From Planctomycetota bacterium (GTDB lineage: Bacteria > Planctomycetota > UBA11346), in contig JACCZE010000388.1 of the NCBI GenBank assembly GCA_013696105.1, positions 1-32,076 on the forward strand: DNA of 32,076 nucleotides, written 5' to 3'. Each line of letters starts with the position of its first letter. Within the stretch, counting starts at the first letter, position 1. Below are positions 25,737 through 32,076 of the stretch, one piece after another. The notes under the pieces were generated by a model. It was not told the origin of the DNA. It searched no databases and saw only the letters and a list, made by a program, of their open reading frames with translations. Both the position numbers and the translations under genes were made by a program.

Positions 25737-26272
25737 GGCCACGCCTCTTTGCCGATACGGCCTTCGACGCAGCGGCGGAGGACCTCGCGCACCCGGAACA
25801 GCGCCTGACGCACCGCGTTGCCCGCGCGGCCGAGGTCCGCCCCCATCGCGTCGGAGTCCAGATCCTCCTCGTAGCGGAGGCGGACCAGCTCGCGGCTGTG
25901 CGCCGGGAGATCATCGATGCACAACCGCAAGGCCGTGTGCGTTTCCCTCAGCGACATCGAGCTGGGCTGCGTGTCATCGATCGCCCGGGCGAGCAGCTCG
26001 GCGACATCACGCCGGATCAGCCGGCTCCGCCTGCCTTCCTTGCGCCGCTCGTTCGCCACGACGTTGCGCGCGATGCCGCGCAGCCAGGTGAGGAATTCTC
26101 GCTCGGGATCGTAGGCCGCGAAGTTCCGGTACGCGATGAGGAAGACCTCCTGCGAGACGTCATCCACCCACATGGGATGGATCCCGAGCATGCGGACGAA
26201 CGTCCGCAGCACCGCCTGGTGCTCGGCGACCAGGGTCGAGAATGCGCTGTCCGGGTCTTCGGAGTGGTCCAT
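25733..26272 (-). CDS. ECF-type RNA polymerase sigma factor
   Basis: A 179-aa sigma-70 family protein of ECF size. Region 2 (about residues 10-75) has VDDVSQEVFLIAYRNF and FLTWLRGIARNVVANERRK. Region 4 (about 115-175) has LPAHSRELVRLRYEEDL followed by the helix-turn-helix around GRAGNAVRQALFRVREVLRR. The pattern matches the planctomycete-enriched ECF group that sits with FecR-like proteins. It is the first gene of the operon, so it may direct transcription of its own operon. The upstream 193 bp is shared with divergent mnmG. The ATG at 26272 gives the normal length; the longer upstream frame is not supported. Confidence 0.93.
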   Translation of the reverse strand: MDHSEDPDSAFSTLVAEHQAVLRTFVRMLGIHPMWVDDVSQEVFLIAYRNFAAYDPEREFLTWLRGIARNVVANERRKEGRRSRLIRRDVAELLARAIDDTQPSSMSLRETHTALRLCIDDLPAHSRELVRLRYEEDLDSDAMGADLGRAGNAVRQALFRVREVLRRCVEGRIGKEAWP

Positions 26273-26465
26273 CTGCCCTGCTTTGTCGCCAGGTCCCCAT
26301 CCGTTACGAGGAGATATCCCGGGGGCGCTCCCGCACGGACCTCGTCCGACCGTCATCATATGGCCAGGGTCGACGTAATGCCCTGTTACTGCCCGAGGAT
26401 CGGTTGGAGGGGCCGGGGCTCGCCGTCGCTGGCCCGGCATCCCCTGGCTGCATACTCTGCGGCCC

Positions 26466-28373
26466 ATGTCATCGACCTCCTTCGACGTGATCGTGATCGG
26501 CGCCGGCCACGCCGGGATCGAGGCCGCAGCCGCCTCGGCGCGCCTCGGCTGCCGCACCGCGATCGTCAGCGGCAACCTCGACACCATCGGCAAGATGTCG
26601 TGCAATCCGTCGATCGGCGGCGTCGCCAAGGGTCAGCTCGCACGCGAGGTCGACGCGCTCGGTGGCCTCATGGGCCTGGCGACCGACGCCACTGGCATCC
26701 AGTTCCGCACCCTCGGCCTGTCCAAGGGCCCCGCGCTGTGGAGCCCACGCGCGCAATGCGACAAGGCCGCCTACGCCGCCTGGATGAAAGAGCGCATCGA
26801 GTCCACGCCGAACGTGTTCCCGATCCAGGGGGAGGCGGTGGGAATCGTCACGTGCTCCGTCCTCCGTCCTCCGTCCTCCGTCGACGGCCGACAGCCGGCG
26901 CTGTTGCCTTCCGACGGAGCACGGAGCACGGAGCACGGAGCACGTCCCGCCGTCTCCGGCGTCTCGCTGCGCGATGGTCGCACCCTATCTGCTCCGCGCG
27001 TCGTGCTCACCACCGGGACGTTCCTCCAGGGCCTGATGCATCAGGGCGAGACCCGCACCGGCGGCGGGCGCATGGGCGATCAGCCGGCGCTGGGGATGTC
27101 CGACAGCCTGCGCGCGCTCGGCCTACGTTTGATCCGCCACAAGACCGGCACGCCCTGCCGCATCCACGCCGACTCCGTGCGCTGGGACCTGTGCGAGGAG
27201 CAGCCGGGGGACGAGCCGCCCAAGCCGTTCAGCTTCCTCACGCCCGCGATCACCCAGAGCCAGCTGAGCTGCTGGATCTGCCACACCACCAAGGAGTCGC
27301 ACGCGCCGATCCTCGCGAACCTCCATCGCGCGCCGATGTACAACGGACAGATCGCCTCGGTCGGCCCGCGTTACTGCCCCTCGATCGAGGACAAGGTCGT
27401 GCGCTTCAAGGACCGCGACAGCCACCACCTGTTCCTCGAGCCCGAAGGCCGCACGACCAAGGAGATCTACGTCAACGGCCTGAGCACCAGCCTGCCGATC
27501 GACGTGCAGGACGCGGTGCTGGCGCTGATCCCCGCACTCGCGCACGCGCACGTGCTGCGTTATGGCTACGCGGTCGAGTACGACGTGGTCGCGCCCGAGC
27601 AGATGACCCACGCGCTCGAAGCGCGCGCCATCCCCGGCCTTTTCCTCGCCGGCCAGATCAACGGCACCTCGGGTTACGAGGAGGCCGCCGCGCAGGGCAT
27701 CATGGCGGGCGCCAACGCCGCGCTCACCCTCGGCGCCGGGACCACCGGCGGCACGCCGCTGGTGCTCTCGCGCGCGGACGCCTACATCGGCGTGCTGATC
27801 GACGACCTGGTGACGCGTTGCCCCGAAGAGCCGTACCGCATGTTCACCAGCCGCGCCGAGCACCGCCTACACCTGCGCTCGGACAATGCGGATCGCCGCC
27901 TGACTCCGCTCGCGGCGCGGGCTGGACTCGTATCCGACGCGCGCGGTGCGTCGGTCGACGCCAAGGATGGCGCCATCCGCGCGCTCGTCGCCACCGTCCC
28001 CGATGAGCTCGCGCGCCGGATCGCCGGCGAGGGCCTGGCGTTCGTCGATGCGGGCGTGGTGATCCCCGCACTCGCGGGCGCGGATCCGCTGATCGCCGAG
28101 GAGGCGTGGATCGAGCTGCGCTACGCGACCTACCTCGAACGGCAGCAGACGCGCATCGATCAGCTCACGCGCTTCCGCGACCTCGCATTGCCGCACGATC
28201 TCGACCTCGCGTCGATCGCCTGCATCAGCCACGAAGGACGGCTGAAGATGGCCGCGGCCAAGCCGCGCACGCTGGGCGAGGCGAACTCGCTGCCCGGCGT
28301 CAGCCAGGCCGATGTCGAGACGCTGTACGCGGTGCTGCAGGGCCGGCACAAGCGAGCCGCTGCGGCCGGTTGA
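26466..28373 (+). CDS. mnmG: tRNA uridine-5-carboxymethylaminomethyl modification enzyme, large subunit
   Basis: MnmG (GidA) works with MnmE to make cmnm5U at the wobble position of several tRNAs, using FAD, NADH and methylene-THF. The 635-aa length is close to the E. coli protein. The FAD loop IGAGHAGIEAA is near residue 12. Other family stretches are SCNPSIGGVAKGQL, GTFLQGLMHQGE, RYCPSIEDKV, FLEPEGRTTKEIY and GYEEAAAQG. A palindromic heptad repeat (26852-26944) is translated in frame as about residues 129-160, in a turn before the VVLTTGTF strand, and disrupts no stop or frame. No ribosome site is visible; a CATACT box at 26451-26456, ten bases from the ATG, hints at leaderless expression. 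Confidence 0.95.
   Translation: MSSTSFDVIVIGAGHAGIEAAAASARLGCRTAIVSGNLDTIGKMSCNPSIGGVAKGQLAREVDALGGLMGLATDATGIQFRTLGLSKGPALWSPRAQCDKAAYAAWMKERIESTPNVFPIQGEAVGIVTCSVLRPPSSVDGRQPALLPSDGARSTEHGARPAVSGVSLRDGRTLSAPRVVLTTGTFLQGLMHQGETRTGGGRMGDQPALGMSDSLRALGLRLIRHKTGTPCRIHADSVRWDLCEEQPGDEPPKPFSFLTPAITQSQLSCWICHTTKESHAPILANLHRAPMYNGQIASVGPRYCPSIEDKVVRFKDRDSHHLFLEPEGRTTKEIYVNGLSTSLPIDVQDAVLALIPALAHAHVLRYGYAVEYDVVAPEQMTHALEARAIPGLFLAGQINGTSGYEEAAAQGIMAGANAALTLGAGTTGGTPLVLSRADAYIGVLIDDLVTRCPEEPYRMFTSRAEHRLHLRSDNADRRLTPLAARAGLVSDARGASVDAKDGAIRALVATVPDELARRIAGEGLAFVDAGVVIPALAGADPLIAEEAWIELRYATYLERQQTRIDQLTRFRDLALPHDLDLASIACISHEGRLKMAAAKPRTLGEANSLPGVSQADVETLYAVLQGRHKRAAAAG
26852..26944. repeat. Palindromic heptanucleotide repeat element inside mnmG
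   Basis: Left arm: GTGCTCC (26852-26858) then GTCCTCC three times (26859-26879). Core of 36 bp (26880-26915) begins GTCGACGGCC and ends TTCCGAC, with an inner hairpin ACAGC/GCTGT (26891-26895 and 26900-26904). Right arm: GGAGCAC four times (26916-26943). The right units are exact complements of the first left unit and one mismatch from the others. At 93 bp it keeps the mnmG frame open and adds about 31 residues. It shares design and core ends with the element at 19745. Confidence 0.9.
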
Positions 28374-28406
28374 GCCTCGGCTCCGTAAAGGGTCGCTGGA
28401 CGCCGA

Positions 28407-29267
28407 TCACACCAGCGTGCCGAACGCGCTCGGCGGCACGCCCAGTCGCGCTTTGAAGAAGCGCGAAAACCAGTACGGACTCGAGAAGCCGAGCGCCTCT
28501 GCCACCGCCGCGACCGCCTCGCCGGCGATCAGCCGCTGGCAGGCGTGGCGCACCAGCACGCGGCGCAGGTGTTCGCGCGGGGTCATACCGAGGTCGCGGC
28601 GGAAACGTCGGCTGAACGCCTCGCGGCCCAGCCCCGAGGAGCGCGCCATCTCGCTCACCGACAGCCCGGCATCGGGCCGTTCGTCGATGCGCGCGAGCAC
28701 GCCCGCGAACCGCGCTCGCGCGTGCAGGCGTCGCGCGACGTCGGCGACGGGCTCCTCGATGAACGAGCCGACGATCGCCAGCATCGCGCCGCGCGCGCGC
28801 GCGATCGCTCCCGCTTCGGCCCCCGCCACGGCACCGGCCAGCTCGTCGTACGCGCTTGCCGAGAGGTCGCGGCGCACGAGCCGCGTCAGATCGGCGCAGG
28901 CATCTACCCCGGGCGCCCATTCGAGCCGAAAGTGCCAGGCGATCATGCGCATGCCGACCGGAAAGAAGAAATGCAGCCGCACGTTCGCGGGCATGTACAG
29001 CGCGGTGCCGGGCTTGAGGGCCACGCGGTGACGCGGCGGACCAGCCATGGTCACGGCGGCATCGCATGCGGGTGCCTGGGGGGACACCAGGAACAGGCGG
29101 CACCACGGCATCGCGTTCGAACCGTCGACGCCCGGCGGCTGCTGTTCGACCATCACCACGTAAGGCGCCGAGAGGACGAGGGAGTCGCCCAGGGTCTCGA
29201 CCCCGCGTTGGTGGACATGGCCGCTGCCATCATCTGGGCGCTGAGCCCGTTGGTCACTCCAGTGCAT
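28407..29267 (-). CDS. AraC/XylS-family transcription regulator
   Basis: A 286-aa regulator. Residues about 20-115 form a cupin-like sensing domain with PGTALYMPANVRLHFFFP, as in sugar-responsive AraC proteins. The C-terminal 95 residues hold two helix-turn-helix units: LSVSEMARSSGLGREAFSRRF and AVAAVAEALGFSSPYWFSRFF, both close to the AraC consensus. It is divergent from the GH172-GH32 pair across 84 bp, so it probably controls that pair in response to a fructose-containing sugar. It converges with mnmG, 33 bp away. The ATG at 29267 is the first in frame after the intergenic region. Confidence 0.9.
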   Translation of the reverse strand: MHWSDQRAQRPDDGSGHVHQRGVETLGDSLVLSAPYVVMVEQQPPGVDGSNAMPWCRLFLVSPQAPACDAAVTMAGPPRHRVALKPGTALYMPANVRLHFFFPVGMRMIAWHFRLEWAPGVDACADLTRLVRRDLSASAYDELAGAVAGAEAGAIARARGAMLAIVGSFIEEPVADVARRLHARARFAGVLARIDERPDAGLSVSEMARSSGLGREAFSRRFRRDLGMTPREHLRRVLVRHACQRLIAGEAVAAVAEALGFSSPYWFSRFFKARLGVPPSAFGTLV

Positions 29268-29292
29268 GCGACCATGCTCACGCGTGCATGGT
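29262..29292. promoter_or_regulatory. Candidate AraC-type operator in the divergent promoter
   Basis: GTGCATG occurs twice, at 29262-29268 and 29284-29290, exactly 22 bp apart, which is two helical turns and the usual spacing of AraC half-sites. Between them CACGCGTG (29279-29286) is palindromic, flanked by ACCATGC/GCATGGT (29271-29277 and 29286-29292). The first copy covers the regulator's own start codon, which would suit self-repression. Chance cannot be excluded. Confidence 0.4.
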
Positions 29293-29351
29293 GTCGGCAA
29301 TAGGCGACTTCTATCCTTCTGTGAGGAAATACGCCTGAAAGGAGCATCGAC

Positions 29352-30479
29352 GTGATCGATACAACCGCCCTGTTCCGCATGCCCCCTGGGGTCGAGACGC
29401 GTTGGGCCAGCCCGGAGAATCCATCCGGCGCCCGCGGCGCCGGCGGGGCGGCCAACGGCGGCCGCAAGGGCTCCGCCTCGCTGCCGATGGCAGCGGGCAG
29501 CCGACGGGTGATGGCCGAGGTGGCGCAGACCTCCGGCACCATCCGCCGCATCTGGGTGACGGTCAGCGACCGCAGCCCGCTCATGCTGCGCTCGCTGCGC
29601 CTGGACATCTTCTGGGATGGCTCGCCCACGTCGGCGGTCAGCGCCCCGCTGGGCGATTTCTTCGGCACCGGACTCGGCCGGCAGGTGGCGTTCCAGAGCG
29701 CGTGCTTTTCGAGCCCCGAAGGCCGCAGCTTCAACTGCTGCCTGCCGATGCCGTTCCGCACCGGCATGCGCGTGGTGATCACCAACGAGAGCGCGAAGGA
29801 CCTCGAGCACCTCTACTACGATGTCGACTACACCATCGGCGACCGCCACGACGACGACATGCTGTACCTGCACGCGCATTGGCGGCGCGAGCGTCGGACC
29901 ACGCTGCAGCGCGACTACGAGTTTCTGCCCACGATCCGTGGCCGCGGACGCTTCCTGGGGCTCAATGTCGGCGTCATCGCCGATCAGGGATCCAACCTGC
30001 GTACCTGGTGGGGCGAGGGCGAGTTCAAGGCCTATATCGACGGCGACCGCGAGCTGCCCACGCTCTGCGGCACCGGCACCGAGGACTACATCGGCACCGC
30101 TTGGGAGCTCGGACGCTTCGACCACCTGTACCAGGGCTGCCACCTCGCCGACCACCAGGCGATGCGCTTCTGCTTCTATCGCTACCACATCCCCGACCCG
30201 GTGTACTTCCAACGCGACCTGCGGGTGAGCATGCAGCAGATGGGCAACTTCGGACCGACCTTCAAAGCCGAGCTGATCGCGGCGGGCAGACCCGTGGTCA
30301 TCGCCGGCCCGGAGCGCCTGCCGTTATCCCAGAGCACCGCGGTGCATGGTCTGCTCGAACGGCAGGACGACTGGTCGAGCTGCGCGTACGTCTACCTCGA
30401 TCGGGCGGGAAACGATCTGCCCGTGCTGGCCGACGTCGCCGAACGGACCGCCGGCTTGACTGGGGATGTCGATCCATGA
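29352..30479 (+). CDS. GH172-family (DUF2961) protein, likely fructan/difructose anhydride enzyme
   Basis: A 375-aa protein of the DUF2961 family, whose characterised members (GH172) are alpha-D-fructofuranosidases or difructose dianhydride synthases/hydrolases, and some alpha-D-arabinofuranosidases. Visible: FWDGSPTSAVSAPLGDFFGTG near residues 87-107, the family motif GTGTEDY (Glu244) and a YRYHIPDPVYF strand. It has no signal peptide and no membrane segment, so it acts in the cytoplasm. The start is GTG with AAAGGAG (29338-29344) at 7 bases. The stop overlaps the start of GH32 by ATGA, so the two are translationally coupled. The GH32 neighbour favours a fructose-linked substrate over arabinan; that is inference. 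Confidence 0.85.
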   Translation: MIDTTALFRMPPGVETRWASPENPSGARGAGGAANGGRKGSASLPMAAGSRRVMAEVAQTSGTIRRIWVTVSDRSPLMLRSLRLDIFWDGSPTSAVSAPLGDFFGTGLGRQVAFQSACFSSPEGRSFNCCLPMPFRTGMRVVITNESAKDLEHLYYDVDYTIGDRHDDDMLYLHAHWRRERRTTLQRDYEFLPTIRGRGRFLGLNVGVIADQGSNLRTWWGEGEFKAYIDGDRELPTLCGTGTEDYIGTAWELGRFDHLYQGCHLADHQAMRFCFYRYHIPDPVYFQRDLRVSMQQMGNFGPTFKAELIAAGRPVVIAGPERLPLSQSTAVHGLLERQDDWSSCAYVYLDRAGNDLPVLADVAERTAGLTGDVDP

Positions 30480-31996
30480 TCCACGAACCGCAGACCCCGG
30501 ATCCTGCTTCCGAGCAGTCTCAGATGAATTCCCAACGGTCGCTCCGGCACCAGACGGCGATTTCCGGTGCCCATCACGCTCTCGATCACGCGGCGTCTCC
30601 CGCCGACTGTCCGCATCGGCCGGTCTTCCACACCGCCGCGCCGGCGGGCTGGATGAACGATCCCAACGGATTGATCCATTTCCGCGGAGAATTCCACCTC
30701 TTCTATCAGCACCATCCCTACTCGAACGACTGGGGACCGATGCACTGGGGCCATCTGGCCAGCCGCGACCTGGTGCGGTGGCGACACCTGCCGATCGCGC
30801 TGGCTCCCAGCGAACCCTACGATCGCGCGCAGAAGGGCGGCGGCTGCTACTCAGGCAGCGCCGTCGACGACGACGGCGTGCTGACGCTGATCTACACCGG
30901 ACACGTCGATGGCGCCGCACAGATGGAAGTGCAATGCGTGGCGACCAGCCGCGACGGCGTCGCCTTCACCAAGGACCCCGCGAACCCGGTGATCGCGCGG
31001 CCGCCCGTGGACGGCTCCGCCGACTTCCGCGATCCCAAGGTCTGGCGCCATGGCGACCACTGGTACCTGGTCGCCGGTTCCTGCCAGGGCGGCCGCGGCA
31101 ACGTGCTGATCTTCCGCTCGGGAGATCTGCGCGATTGGCAGTACCTGGGCAAGGGCACCGAGAGCGACGGCACGCAGGCCGCGATGTGGGAATGCCCCGA
31201 CCTGTTTCCGCTCGGCGGCGTCGACGCGCTCATCGTCTCGCTCAGCCTCGAGCGCACGAAGACGGTGGTGATGACCGGCGCCTTCGACCACGCCACCGGC
31301 CGCTTCGACCGCCGCAGCTGGCGGGACCTCGACGCCGGCCCCGACTTCTACGCCGCCCAGACCCTGCTCGACCCGCGCGGCCGGCGCATCGTCATCGGCT
31401 GGATGGACTCGTGGAAATCCACCTTCCCGACCAAGCCCCGCGGGTGGGCCGGCGCGATGTCGATCCCGCGCGTGCTCACGCTGGCCGACGACGGGCAGGT
31501 GCTGATGTCCCCCCTGCCCGAGCTGTCCGCGCTGCGCGGCGACCCCTGGTCGCACGGCCCCCAGCCAATCGCCGGCGATCACGCGCTCGACGCTCCCGGG
31601 GGATCCTGCCTGGAACTCATCGCCGACTTCGACCTCGCCGCCAGCACCGCGACCTCGTTCGGCCTGCGCGTGCGCGCCTCCGCCAGCGGCGACGAGCAGA
31701 CGGTGATCCGCTTCGACCGCGCCACCGCCCGCCTGACCGTCGACCTCGACCGCTCCGGCTGCGGCCCCCGCGGCATCTTCGGTGGCGAGGTCTCCGGCGT
31801 CGACCGCACGCTGCGGCTGCACCTGTTCATCGACCGCTCCTCGCTCGAACTCTTCGCCAACGACGGCCGCCTGGCGATCACCAGCCGCATCTACCCCGCC
31901 GCCGCCAGCACCTCCCTCTCCCTCTTCGCCGACGGCGGCACCGCCCGGCTCACCCGCCTGGACGCCTGGCCCCTGACCTCGATCTGGGGCACCTGA
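30476..31996 (+). CDS. GH32 beta-fructofuranosidase / levanase-like
   Basis: A 506-aa GH32 enzyme that hydrolyses fructosyl bonds in sucrose, inulin, levan or their short products. The three catalytic motifs are intact: nucleophile Asp62 in WMNDPNG, the stabilising Asp186 in FRDPKV, and the acid/base Glu239 in WECPD. A five-bladed propeller (about 48-345) is followed by the usual beta-sandwich, with FIDRSSLELFANDG near residue 455. The first 45 residues are polar and variable, with no signal peptide, so it acts on imported sugars. No transporter is seen up to the window end, 80 bp later. The start codon at 30476 overlaps the GH172 stop. Confidence 0.95.
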   Translation: MIHEPQTPDPASEQSQMNSQRSLRHQTAISGAHHALDHAASPADCPHRPVFHTAAPAGWMNDPNGLIHFRGEFHLFYQHHPYSNDWGPMHWGHLASRDLVRWRHLPIALAPSEPYDRAQKGGGCYSGSAVDDDGVLTLIYTGHVDGAAQMEVQCVATSRDGVAFTKDPANPVIARPPVDGSADFRDPKVWRHGDHWYLVAGSCQGGRGNVLIFRSGDLRDWQYLGKGTESDGTQAAMWECPDLFPLGGVDALIVSLSLERTKTVVMTGAFDHATGRFDRRSWRDLDAGPDFYAAQTLLDPRGRRIVIGWMDSWKSTFPTKPRGWAGAMSIPRVLTLADDGQVLMSPLPELSALRGDPWSHGPQPIAGDHALDAPGGSCLELIADFDLAASTATSFGLRVRASASGDEQTVIRFDRATARLTVDLDRSGCGPRGIFGGEVSGVDRTLRLHLFIDRSSLELFANDGRLAITSRIYPAAASTSLSLFADGGTARLTRLDAWPLTSIWGT

Positions 31997-32076
31997 GCAC
32001 ACCGGCCGTCCGTATAGGAACTGAACGGAGTGCACGAGGATCGTCCCCCACCAACCGTGCCCCCACAGTCGCATCC

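Noticed and set aside
26852-26944. The repeats in mnmG as a CRISPR array
   Set aside because: Units are 7 bp, contiguous and arranged as two complementary arms; there are no spacers, no 25-40 bp repeats and no cas genes.
30851-32074. A 407-aa minus-strand open frame reaching the window edge
   Set aside because: Antisense to the intact GH32 gene; Gly/Ala/Val-rich with no domain. The last 80 bases show no convincing gene on either strand.

Overview
This is a GC-rich, gene-dense bacterial chromosome segment with about 26 protein genes and one tRNA. No gene is cut by either edge. The gene mix points to the PVC group, most likely a planctomycete: an ECF sigma factor paired with a FecR-like membrane protein, a Ser/Thr kinase with an N-terminal zinc ribbon, GH123-like (DUF4091) and GH172 (DUF2961) glycosidases, and stripped-down type II secretion parts. 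The phylum is an inference; no rRNA or ribosomal-protein marker is present.

Layout. 1-3.5 kb: a membrane-anchored alpha/beta hydrolase, purH, and a lipoprotein that ends at a strong bidirectional hairpin. 3.5-5.0 kb (minus): parA followed by two related small ribbon-helix-helix proteins, with no parB. 5.1-7.9 kb (minus): an outer-membrane beta-barrel protein and a secreted six-repeat Ig-like protein that ends in a CTERM-like sorting tail. 8-12 kb: glyA, a small lipoprotein, structured intergenic DNA and a large esterase-like hydrolase. 12.2-15.1 kb (minus): tRNA-Arg(UCG), nhaB and a Ser/Thr kinase. 15.3-20.4 kb (plus): a secreted GH123-like hydrolase, gnd and an NAD(P)H-dependent FMN reductase. 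20.4-26.3 kb (minus): nine genes joined by 4-base ATGA stop/start overlaps (one junction may overlap by 10 bases). They run sigma factor, FecR-like regulator, GspE ATPase, two GspF-like proteins, three pseudopilins and a third GspF-like protein. 26.5-28.4 kb: mnmG. 28.4-32 kb: an AraC regulator divergent from a GH172-GH32 pair that probably handles fructans or difructose anhydrides.

Two things stand out. First, the nine-gene operon looks like a self-contained, sigma-factor-headed minimal pseudopilus machine without a secretin. Second, 7-bp tandem-repeat elements are scattered through the window. Two of them are palindromes with related cores, and one of those sits in frame inside the conserved tRNA-modification gene mnmG, adding about 31 residues.

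All calls come from reading the sequence by eye. Motifs and coordinates were checked directly; family names are from recognition, not from database searches.
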